Positions 1 to 5,836 of a stretch of 7,061 nt of DNA are shown piece after piece. Origin of the DNA: Phycisphaerae bacterium. Lineage in GTDB: Bacteria > Planctomycetota > Phycisphaerae > Sedimentisphaerales > SG8-4. Location of the stretch: positions 1 to 7,061 of the forward strand of contig JAUWLI010000157.1 in assembly GCA_030613765.1 (NCBI GenBank). The letters are read 5' to 3'. Under the pieces are notes generated by a model, which worked only from the letters and a program-made list of their open reading frames with translations, made no database searches and was not told where the DNA came from. The first letter of the stretch is position 1, and every line of letters begins with the position of its first letter. The translations under genes and the position numbers were made by a program.

Positions 1-687
1 CAACAACTTGCGGTGGTCGATGTTAAAAAATGTATAACATTTTGCAAACAGCTAAACTTGACCGTTTTGGGAATTATTGAGAACATGAGCGCTTTTGTAT
101 GCCCGCATTGCAACCAGAGCACGGATATATTTAAAGGAGATGGCGGCCGACAGATGGCCAGGGATTTTGATGTGCCTTTTTTAGGCAGTGTCCCAATAGC
201 TCCCAATATGGTTCTTGCGGCTGATATGGGCAAGCCATTCATCTACCACAACAACCAAAATCCTACATCTGAAGCCCTTTGTCATGCATTTGAGACTATA
301 TTGAGTTCCGACAAACAAATTAAAACTAACAATAAGGAGATTCACGATATGAGAATCGCAATTCCAGTAACGGACGGTAAGCTTTCAGCTCACTTCGGCC
401 ACTGCCAACAGTTTGCCATTGTCGACGTCGACCCGGAAACAAAAAAGCTCACTAATACAGAGATGCTTACACCTCCTGCCCACGAGCCGGGTGTCCTGCC
501 TAAATGGTTGTCAGGAATGCATGTCAACCTAATAATTGCCGGCGGAATGGGGCAGCGTGCACAGCAGTTATTTGCACAAAATCAAATTGAGGTAGTGGTA
601 GGTGCACCTGCTGAAAGTGCTGAAGATGTGGTATCAGCCTATCTTGAAGACAGGATGGAGTGTGGAGAAAACATTTGCGATCATTGA
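1..687 (+). CDS. Mrp/NBP35 Fe-S carrier ATPase fused to ORP/NifX-like (DIMC) domain, 5' truncated
   Basis: The frame is open from base 1, so the start and the N-terminal nucleotide-binding part (Walker A) lie outside the window. Counting from the first codon, residues 1-100 are the end of an Mrp/NBP35 P-loop ATPase: GIIENMS, then the paired cysteines CPHC (34-37) that bind the transferred cluster, then FKGDGGRQMA and FLGSVPIAP. A polar linker (about 101-116) leads to a dinitrogenase Fe-Mo cofactor (NifX/NifB-type) domain from Met117. That domain shows MRIAIPVTDGK, HFGHC (131-135), HEPGVLP, IIAGGMGQRAQQLF and the C-terminal GENICDH. This architecture matches the MrpORP proteins known from anaerobic sulfate reducers, where Mrp carries Fe-S clusters and the ORP part can bind a Mo/Cu-type cofactor. 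It acts in the cytoplasm. The next gene starts 16 bases after its stop, which suggests an operon. The fusion is certain; the exact cofactor is inferred. Confidence 0.9.
   Translation, partial: QQLAVVDVKKCITFCKQLNLTVLGIIENMSAFVCPHCNQSTDIFKGDGGRQMARDFDVPFLGSVPIAPNMVLAADMGKPFIYHNNQNPTSEALCHAFETILSSDKQIKTNNKEIHDMRIAIPVTDGKLSAHFGHCQQFAIVDVDPETKKLTNTEMLTPPAHEPGVLPKWLSGMHVNLIIAGGMGQRAQQLFAQNQIEVVVGAPAESAEDVVSAYLEDRMECGENICDH
334..351 (+). promoter_or_regulatory. Internal ribosome binding site and ATG at the Mrp/ORP junction
   Basis: AAGGAG (334-339) stands 9 bases before an in-frame ATG (349-351). That ATG is exactly where a stand-alone ORP/NifX-like protein would begin (MRIAIPVTDG). Sequence directly shows both the site and the continuous frame through it. 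It could allow a separate 112-residue ORP domain to be made alongside the fusion, or it could be a relic of two genes that lost the stop between them. Internal initiation is not proven. Confidence 0.45.
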
Positions 688-703
688 GAACTAATGGGTC
701 TTT

Positions 704-1660
704 ATGAAATATACGGAAAAAGTAGTCGAGCACTTTTCTAATCTCCGCAACGTTGGCGAAATTCCTAATGCCGACGGTGTAGGAATAATTGGCCGGGACA
801 AAACGATTTCTATTACAACATTAGTAGATAACAACGCCTCCGAAAACCTTGCGTCTGAGCATGGTTTGTCATTCTGGGTCGAGTATGGGGGCAAACGGTT
901 TCTTTTCGATACAGGCCAAACCAATGTTATCGTAAGAAATGCAAAGCTTCTTCGTGTTGATCTGACACTTACTGATGCAATCATGGTCAGTCATGGCCAT
1001 TATGACCACACCGGCGGGCTTGCGTATGTGCTTGATGTCGTCCCGAAAACGACTGTTTATTTACACCCCGCAGCACTGAAGCCAAAATTTACTCGACGAG
1101 ATACCAATGTCCGGAGCATTGGTATGTCGGATTTGGTGAAGGATATTGTTCGTACTAAGATAGACAAAGAAGAGGTTGTTTTGACAAAAGAACCGACAGA
1201 AGTCTCCACCGGACTTTATGTTACCGGCCAAATCCCAAGAGTTACTGACTTCGAAGATATTGATAGCTCATTCTTCGTCGATAAGCATTGCCGGGACGTG
1301 GATGAGTTGCCCGATGACCAGGCGATGTTTTTCGACTCACCAAAGGGCCTCGTAATCCTGCTTGGTTGCGCACACTCCGGTGTTGTTAATACCCTGCATT
1401 ACGTTGTGAAACTGAGTGGCCAAAAGCGAATCTATGCTGTGTTAGGTGGAATGCATCTCCGGAATGCAAGCAAAGGAAGAATGGAACGAACAATAAGCGT
1501 TTTTCGCGAGTACGACGTGCAGAAAATAGGCATGGCACATTGTACAGGTAAAAATGCCGTGACACAATTCCAAAGAGCTTTTCCAGATAGGTGCTTTGTA
1601 TGTTCGGCGGGTACACAAGTAAATTTAGGAGATGATCACAATGCCCACATACGAGTATAG
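704..1660 (+). CDS. MBL-fold metallohydrolase (DHPS-like) with an IscU/NifU-type N-terminus
   Basis: This 318-residue protein has two parts. Residues 1-30 (MKYTEKVVEHF, then NVGEIPNADGVGIIG) read as the N-terminus of an IscU/NifU Fe-S scaffold and stop just before the usual first cysteine motif. From about residue 33 it is a metallo-beta-lactamase-fold protein: ISITTLVDNN, EHGLSFWVE, FLFDTGQ, the metal motif HGHYDH (97-102), and further ligand-type histidines at GCAHSG (224), GGMH (251) and AHCTG (279). This resembles the family related to the methanopterin-pathway enzyme 7,8-dihydropterin-6-methyl-4-(beta-D-ribofuranosyl)aminobenzene-5'-phosphate synthase; many members have no known substrate. 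All metal ligands appear intact, so an active di-metal hydrolase is plausible. The ATG has only a weak ribosome site, 16 bases after the Mrp-ORP stop, so coupling is likely. The 3' end overlaps the FmdB gene by 20 bases. The MBL call is firm; the substrate and the role of the extra N-terminus are unknown. Confidence 0.9.
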   Translation: MKYTEKVVEHFSNLRNVGEIPNADGVGIIGRDKTISITTLVDNNASENLASEHGLSFWVEYGGKRFLFDTGQTNVIVRNAKLLRVDLTLTDAIMVSHGHYDHTGGLAYVLDVVPKTTVYLHPAALKPKFTRRDTNVRSIGMSDLVKDIVRTKIDKEEVVLTKEPTEVSTGLYVTGQIPRVTDFEDIDSSFFVDKHCRDVDELPDDQAMFFDSPKGLVILLGCAHSGVVNTLHYVVKLSGQKRIYAVLGGMHLRNASKGRMERTISVFREYDVQKIGMAHCTGKNAVTQFQRAFPDRCFVCSAGTQVNLGDDHNAHIRV

Positions 1661-1901
1661 TTGTGACGTCTGCGGCTATCTGTTTGAGAAATTTCAGAGC
1701 ATGAAGGACAAGCCTGTGGCGAAGTGTCCAAAGTGTGGTGGCAAAGTCCGGCGATTAATCAGCAGTGGTTTTGGTGTGATTCTAAAAGGTTCAGGATTCT
1801 ATGCAACCGACCATGGCAGGAGTGCTTCTTTGGCCTGTAGGCAGGAAAGACCGTGCTGTGGTCGCGAAAAACCTTGCGATAAAAGGCCTTGCGAATCTTA
1901 G
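1641..1901 (+). CDS. FmdB-family small zinc ribbon protein
   Basis: The start was placed at the second ATG because MPTYEYSCDVCG is the family's standard opening and TAGGAGA (1626-1632) sits about 8 bases upstream; an ATG at 1632 overlaps that ribosome site. The 86-residue product has two CxxC pairs (C8/C11 and C29/C32) forming a zinc ribbon, then LISSGFGVILKGSGFYATD, the usual core end. A Cys-rich tail follows (C66, C72, C73, C79, C84), of the CCG...C...C kind seen in some anaerobe members. The family is named after a regulator of formamidase/formylmethanofuran genes, but most members have no proven function; a role in regulation or metal handling is only inferred. Its first 20 bases lie inside the MBL gene, so the two are probably translated together. 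Confidence 0.9.
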   Translation: MPTYEYSCDVCGYLFEKFQSMKDKPVAKCPKCGGKVRRLISSGFGVILKGSGFYATDHGRSASLACRQERPCCGREKPCDKRPCES

Positions 1902-1986
1902 AAAGCGACATGACAAAAGAAGAGAAGAGCAAAGAACATGCAGTGTTTCAACGATTGTAAAGATGCCGGGAGAACAAAAAAAAGAC

Positions 1987-2424
1987 ATGACTGAGAGACA
2001 AATAGGACAAAAGCTTGATAAGCTTGCACGGGAGATTCAGGAATCTATCCTGGAAGGATATTCGGAGAGATTCAAGAGAGAGTTTCTAAATCCGGAAAAT
2101 ATTGGAAAGATAGAAGATCCGGATTGCCATGTCAGCATAACAGGTGTTTGCGGAGATACCATTGAAATGTCTTTATCCATTAAAAATGGAAGGATAAGTG
2201 ATATTAAGTTTATGACCGATGGTTGCGGGGCTACGATTTCCTGCGCAAGCTATGTCACAAGAACAGCGAAAGGAAAATCCGTCGAAGAGGCACTCCGTAT
2301 AACACCAGATGATGTTGACAAGTATTTTGAAGGTCTGCCTGAAGAACACAAACACTGTGCGAAGCTGGCTGTTATGACACTGACAGCTGTCTTGGAGCAG
2401 TATGTTGGCAAAATTGGCGAATAA
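1987..2424 (+). CDS. IscU/NifU-type iron-sulfur cluster scaffold protein
   Basis: From the chosen ATG the product has 145 residues. It starts with a charged helical stretch (KLDKLAREIQESILEGYSERF), then NPENIGKIEDPD and the scaffold core. The three cluster ligands are visible: C55 in VCGDT with its partner D57, C80 in DGCGAT, and C124 in KHC with H123 beside it. It should assemble a transient Fe-S cluster from cysteine-desulfurase sulfur and pass it on, with the upstream Mrp as a likely carrier. The HscA-binding LPPVK of classical IscU is replaced by LPEEH, as in scaffold subfamilies that work without that chaperone. The frame is open upstream to 1801, but that DNA encodes the end of FmdB in another frame. 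ATG 1963 is an alternative start; 1987 was preferred for GGGAGA at 1968-1973, although its spacing of 13 is long. It lies 85 bases after fmdB. The family is certain, the exact start is not. Confidence 0.88.
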   Translation: MTERQIGQKLDKLAREIQESILEGYSERFKREFLNPENIGKIEDPDCHVSITGVCGDTIEMSLSIKNGRISDIKFMTDGCGATISCASYVTRTAKGKSVEEALRITPDDVDKYFEGLPEEHKHCAKLAVMTLTAVLEQYVGKIGE

Positions 2425-2554
2425 ATGATCAAGAACAGATACAGGTTTTTCATAGAGAATGTACGAGAAGAGATTCAATTTGGTAAGATCACAAACAAAA
2501 CGAGAACGTCTTAAATCCAGAAACATAACCGGTTATTTTGAAAGGGAAATCACT

Positions 2555-3223
2555 ATGACAATCACTAAGAAAAACAAATTTAGTCTCCTTCAGCTTCGCA
2601 GTATCGTCCTGATCGTTTTTGCGCTTGCAATAGGGCTCATACCGACCATGACGTATGCTCAAAAAGGGATGGGAGATTACGAAGGTGTGGGGCGGCAGCA
2701 AATCAAGCCCCCTGTAGTCCGCCTTACAGGGATCGTGGAGAAGATCGAAACACATCCCTGTGAACACACCACAGGAAAGGCGGAACTTGGAACCCACTTG
2801 ATTATTAAGGACACCCGGAATCAGGAACTCAATATACATTTAGGATCCACTGAGGATGTTGCGGATATTGTAAGACGTCTTTCTGCCGGCAAGAAGATTA
2901 ACGTCCTTGGGTTCCGTACCGAAAAAATGCCTGCTAATCAATACGTAGCGAAAACTCTGATCTTGGGTGACCAACTCATTCACCTCCGCGATTCCATGCT
3001 TCGCCCCTATTGGTCTCGAAACAGCCTTTTGGCTAAGAGTGATCGCATATATACCCCGGCAGTTGGGCCCCAAGACAGAGGTAGCAGAAAGTTTGACTCT
3101 GGATATGGCTTTCAGCGGCGATATTATCCACGACGCGGCTACCGGTGCGGTCAATATTTCAGACGCTGCCTTTACAAACAAGGATTTAGGCTTGGCTATC
3201 GCAATATTAATCGAAGATGGTGA
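2555..3223 (+). CDS. Exported OB-fold-like protein of unknown function, with abnormal C-terminal tail
   Basis: The start is the ATG after AAAGGGA (2541-2547), which opens a clear signal peptide: a Lys-rich n-region, a hydrophobic stretch (about 17-30) and a TYA-Q cleavage site near residue 35. The product has 222 residues. The mature part, about 56-154, looks like a small beta-barrel (OB-like): VRLTGIVEKIETHPCEHTTG, THLIIKD, ELNIHLGSTEDV, INVLGFRTEKMP, YVAKTLILGD, LIHLRDSMLRPYW. Similar exported proteins occur in other bacteria, to my recollection, and end close to the LRPYW point; no function is known to me. Residues 155-222 are rich in Arg, Tyr and Gly, lack an obvious fold, and overlap a more protein-like reading in frame 3. 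The tail is therefore probably the result of a frameshift or fusion. The gene lies 130 bases after the scaffold gene, with no strong promoter seen, so it may be the end of that operon. Confidence 0.75.
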   Translation: MTITKKNKFSLLQLRSIVLIVFALAIGLIPTMTYAQKGMGDYEGVGRQQIKPPVVRLTGIVEKIETHPCEHTTGKAELGTHLIIKDTRNQELNIHLGSTEDVADIVRRLSAGKKINVLGFRTEKMPANQYVAKTLILGDQLIHLRDSMLRPYWSRNSLLAKSDRIYTPAVGPQDRGSRKFDSGYGFQRRYYPRRGYRCGQYFRRCLYKQGFRLGYRNINRRW

Positions 3224-3236
3224 GGACGGAACCTAA
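3081..3236 (+). pseudogene. Out-of-frame coding remnant overlapping the OB-fold gene's 3' end
   Basis: Frame 3 here reads as ordinary protein: VAESLTLDMAFSGDIIHD, ATGAVNISDAAFTNKDLGL, AIAILIEDGEDGT, then a TAA stop. Alternating hydrophobic and acidic residues suggest beta-strands. The overlapping frame, used by the OB-fold gene, gives an Arg/Tyr-rich string instead. No good start or ribosome site for a separate gene was seen; frame 3 stays open upstream to an ATG at 2967, but that part does not look like protein. It could be the C-terminus of a different gene joined out of frame by a deletion, or the true end of the OB-fold gene after a frameshift near 3020-3080. I do not recognise the family. 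Confidence 0.35.
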
Positions 3237-3272
3237 TTCGTGTTTGCTCGCTCAATGATGTAGAAAGGATGT

Positions 3273-3301
3273 TTGATATTCAGTGTAAGACGGTCTATAA
3301 G
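3273..3301 (+). promoter_or_regulatory. Sigma70-like promoter for the exported methyltransferase gene
   Basis: TTGATA (3273-3278) matches five of six bases of the -35 consensus, and TATAAG (3296-3301) matches five of six of the -10. The spacer is exactly 17 bases. Transcription would start near 3308, leaving a leader of roughly 35 bases before the ATG at 3342. It argues against a TTG start at 3273. Confidence 0.6.
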
Positions 3302-3341
3302 TCTATTTCACAAAATTTACTGTTACTCTGAGGACAACAAC

Positions 3342-4685
3342 ATGAAATTTCGAAAAACCACCAACCATTGTTTGATAGTTATTGTATTTGCGTTAGCAGT
3401 ATGGCAAGGGACGTCGCCGGGCGTTACTTCACTTTATGCTGGTGAGAATACAGCAACCCGGCCAATTGCCTCACAAGGTCCTGCTGACAACAGCATAACG
3501 CCTCTTAATGTACAGCCTGATAAATTATGTTCTACTAAACCGAGTAATAGAGCGGAATCTGTCCGCGCAATTCTATCCTATCTTAGCGTGGGTGAAGGAT
3601 CTGTTGTTGCTGATATTGGGGCGGGGGGCGGAAAGGATACATGGGTCTTTGCGGAGATTGTCGGTGAGACGGGGACGGTTTATGCCGAGGAGATTACAGA
3701 GAATAATGTGAAATCATTAAGAAGCGAAGCTGACAAAAGAGGTCTTGACCATGTACGCGCGGTGCTTGGCTGTAGCGACGACCCATGCCTGCCCCCAAAT
3801 TCCATTGATCTTGTTTTTATGTATCACGTCTACCACCATTTCGCAAAGCCCCGCGAGATGTTGAGAGGGATTTGGAGAGGCCTGAAACCGGGCGGCCATC
3901 TGGTAGTGGTTGACCGACGACTCGGGACTTTGCGCGACTGGGTCCCGCGGCACCTTCGCGAGAAAAAGCATTACTGGATAGCGGAAACAACGGTGGTCAG
4001 AGAGGCAAGAGAAGAGGGATTTGCCTTTACGTGTTGTGCCGAACAGTGCTGGCATGAAAAGGACCACTTCGCTCTTATCTTTCAGCGTCCAAAGAATTTG
4101 GAAAGTCCTGGGTGTGATCCTGACCCTTTTCGACCCATTTCAATGGAGAAGTGCCGCCATCTGTTCCTTCCATCGGCCGGTCGCTATCAAAATCCGATCT
4201 TTGTTGCGTTGGGAGAAGCACGCAAACTGATGGCTCCGATCCTTGAGAACTCCTCTGGCAAAGGGCTGGACATTGTATTGGAGGAATGGGCGACGCAGAA
4301 AGAAGAGAGACCATCGCTTCCATCTGGTGTTTCCTTACCCTCTGTGCTCACACAGAACGGCGATCCAAATCTGGGAGATGAGCCCATTGATGTGGTTTTC
4401 TTTTTGGACAGCTATCACCTGCTTTTCCACAGTAAGACGCTACTCGCCAAGGTTCATAAGAAGCTCACACCGACAGGTTGCGTCTACGTTTTAGATCGCA
4501 GAGCAAAGAAGCCGCTGTCCCGGCGCGAGGCAAGCCATCGCAGAAAGATACAACCAAAGATGGTAAAACAAGAGATGACCGAGGCAGGTTTCTTTCTGAG
4601 GTTTCGCAGCCCACGGCCGGCTCGCGACCGTTTCCTCCTCGTTTTTGGTAAAGCCCAGCACAGAAAAGTCCTACCCGAAGATTGA
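3342..4685 (+). CDS. Exported protein with two tandem SAM-methyltransferase-like domains
   Basis: The ATG at 3342 follows GAGGA (3330-3334) at 7 bases and opens a signal peptide: KFRK, a hydrophobic core (about 10-20), and LYAGEN, with cleavage probably near residue 33. The product has 447 residues. The first domain (about 65-250) is a class I methyltransferase: SAM motif I VVADIGAGGG (88-97), acidic EE near 116 ending the second strand, IDLVFMYHVYHHF (155-167) and LKPGGHLVVVDRR (181-193). The second half (about 290-437) repeats the later elements: IDVVFFLDSYHLLF (349-362), KKLTPTGCVYVLDRR (373-387) and FLLVFGKA, but has no glycine-rich motif I, so it probably does not bind SAM. Signal-bearing predicted methyltransferases (COG4798-like) are known, but their substrate is not. 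How SAM would reach an exported enzyme is unclear. It has its own promoter, and by eye its GC content is higher than its neighbours'. The domains are firm; the activity is unknown. Confidence 0.85.
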   Translation: MKFRKTTNHCLIVIVFALAVWQGTSPGVTSLYAGENTATRPIASQGPADNSITPLNVQPDKLCSTKPSNRAESVRAILSYLSVGEGSVVADIGAGGGKDTWVFAEIVGETGTVYAEEITENNVKSLRSEADKRGLDHVRAVLGCSDDPCLPPNSIDLVFMYHVYHHFAKPREMLRGIWRGLKPGGHLVVVDRRLGTLRDWVPRHLREKKHYWIAETTVVREAREEGFAFTCCAEQCWHEKDHFALIFQRPKNLESPGCDPDPFRPISMEKCRHLFLPSAGRYQNPIFVALGEARKLMAPILENSSGKGLDIVLEEWATQKEERPSLPSGVSLPSVLTQNGDPNLGDEPIDVVFFLDSYHLLFHSKTLLAKVHKKLTPTGCVYVLDRRAKKPLSRREASHRRKIQPKMVKQEMTEAGFFLRFRSPRPARDRFLLVFGKAQHRKVLPED

Positions 4686-4740
4686 CTTCCCCCCACTATC
4701 TCCGCAAAATCTGCATCCGGTGATAGCAGCAAGAACGAAG

Positions 4741-4769
4741 TTGAATGTTCGTTGCAAAACCGATAAAAT
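4741..4769 (+). promoter_or_regulatory. Sigma70-like promoter for the small methyltransferase gene
   Basis: TTGAAT (4741-4746; four of six) and TAAAAT (4764-4769; five of six) are separated by exactly 17 bases. The predicted transcription start is close to 4776. This leaves a leader of about 44 bases for an ATG at 4820 but only about 8 for the GTG at 4784, which favours the ATG. Confidence 0.5.
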
Positions 4770-4819
4770 TCCATCCGTGACATGTGGATGAGTATGCGAC
4801 TTTGCCCTATGTGGTCAGT

Positions 4820-5428
4820 ATGAAAGTGCTAGTGACGAAAATTCTCGACTTCAGTGCAGCCTTGGGACTTTACGATCGGTGGGCGAACCGGAATCTAAGG
4901 GAAATACATAACACTCTGATCGGATTAGCAGATCTCAGTGGGAACGAAGAAGTTCTGGATGTTGGTTGCGGAACGGGGATTTTAGCATCACTCTTGACCG
5001 AAACATTAAGGGTAAGTGCCGTCCATGGTATTGATATAGGCCCACGAATGATAAGAACCTCAAAAAAGAGGTCCAGGGAAAACGGTCACAACATAAGCTA
5101 TACAGTCGGCAGTGCAATCAAGTTACCATACGCCACAAGCAAATTCGATGCTGTCTTCACGTGCTTACTGTTTCATCTATTAGACTCTTTGGAAAAGGAA
5201 CTGGCTTTAATGGAAATCTACAGGGTCCTGAAGCCAGGAGGGAAATATGTTTCCGTTGAATTTGAAAAATATTCTACCGGTTTTCTAAGAAGAAAGATGT
5301 TGAGGTACCCAGTTAGCCTCATCGAAAAATGCGGCTTCTGTGTAGATTCGGAGGTCCGTGGCCCATCTGTTACAAAGCGTCATCATGTTACATATAGGGT
5401 TCTGGCAAAACCGGGAATTTGTGGATAA
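4820..5428 (+). CDS. Class I SAM-dependent methyltransferase (UbiE/Methyltransf_11-like)
   Basis: This 202-residue cytoplasmic enzyme has the full Rossmann-type set: SAM motif I VLDVGCGTG (45-53), GIDIGPRMI (70-78) with the acidic residue at the end of the second strand, the third acidic/loop region SYTVGSAIKLPY (93-104), FDAVFTCLLFHLLD (109-122) and YRVLKPGGKYVSVEF (134-148). Its C-terminal half is short, so the target is probably a small molecule, but nothing here identifies it. There is no signal peptide, unlike the upstream exported methyltransferase, and the two share only the general fold. The start was set at ATG 4820 because of the promoter position; an in-frame GTG at 4784 would add 12 residues, and neither has a clear ribosome site. 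It is probably its own transcription unit. Confidence 0.85.
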   Translation: MKVLVTKILDFSAALGLYDRWANRNLREIHNTLIGLADLSGNEEVLDVGCGTGILASLLTETLRVSAVHGIDIGPRMIRTSKKRSRENGHNISYTVGSAIKLPYATSKFDAVFTCLLFHLLDSLEKELALMEIYRVLKPGGKYVSVEFEKYSTGFLRRKMLRYPVSLIEKCGFCVDSEVRGPSVTKRHHVTYRVLAKPGICG

Positions 5429-5434
5429 AGATAG

Positions 5435-5671
5435 AGACAACCCAAGCCGATAGCCCTACGATATCACTTTGAGAAACGCACGGAATATTTCCTGAAATCA
5501 AATCGACTCGACTCCAGAAACTTCTACTATGTGACTTTTGGAGGCTATCAAGGCTGTTTTTGCGGCTGTGAGACACTACGAGAACAAATCGGTTTGGAAC
5601 AACTCAAAGATGACATCTTTCTTCATAAGGCATTTTTAGCTAAGAAGTTACAGATAATCCAACGATTCTAA
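5435..5671 (+). pseudogene. Open frame without a start codon, possible gene remnant
   Basis: In the intergenic stretch after the small methyltransferase, frame 2 is open for 78 codons and ends with TAA. It has no ATG; the first plausible start is a GTG at 5531, without a ribosome site, leaving 46 residues. The reading looks protein-like: YHFEKRTEYFLKSNRL, then NFYYVTFGGYQG, a CFCGC cluster, and a helical, charged end (LEQLKDDIFLHKAFLAKKL). It is in the same frame as the methyltransferase but separated from it by TAA and TAG (5426-5434). I do not recognise the family. It may be the decayed 3' end of a lost gene, though a chance open frame of this length is possible. Confidence 0.25.
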
Positions 5672-5736
5672 CTTGCGGTGTAGCACCAAATCTGATCAAC
5701 ACCTCCGAAAATCTGAATTTCCTGGCAATTTTCTTT

Positions 5737-5765
5737 TTGACATGGTAGTACGAATTTGATATTCT
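5737..5765 (+). promoter_or_regulatory. Sigma70-like promoter for the dockerin-tailed secreted protein
   Basis: A perfect TTGACA (5737-5742) is followed after exactly 17 bases by TATTCT (5760-5765; four of six). Transcription would begin near 5772, giving a leader of about 65 bases before the ATG at 5837. The leader is AT-rich with no evident hairpin. Bases 5672-5736 hold nothing that I can identify beyond a very short GGTG/CACC stem. Confidence 0.6.
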
Positions 5766-5836
5766 TATGCGCTGTATTACGATTTTGGGTTTTGTATGAC
5801 TAAATTTGGTTAAGGATTATTTTGGAGGATTGGCTT

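Noticed and set aside
1801..1986. Long N-terminal extension of the scaffold frame
   Set aside because: This DNA encodes the Cys-rich end of FmdB in another frame, and the extension has no ribosome site or family match.
4075..4387. Several shadow frames on both strands inside the exported methyltransferase
   Set aside because: They have no start signals, and the methyltransferase frame has clear domain motifs throughout.
4732..4753. Inverted AACGAA/TTCGTT with an 8-base loop
   Set aside because: The stem is short and AT-rich, overlaps the -35 of a good promoter, and has no T-run; an operator cannot be argued from one copy.
5388..5576. Minus-strand open frame of 62 codons across the small methyltransferase end
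   Set aside because: No ribosome site, low-complexity Ser-rich reading, and it overlaps a firm gene on the other strand.
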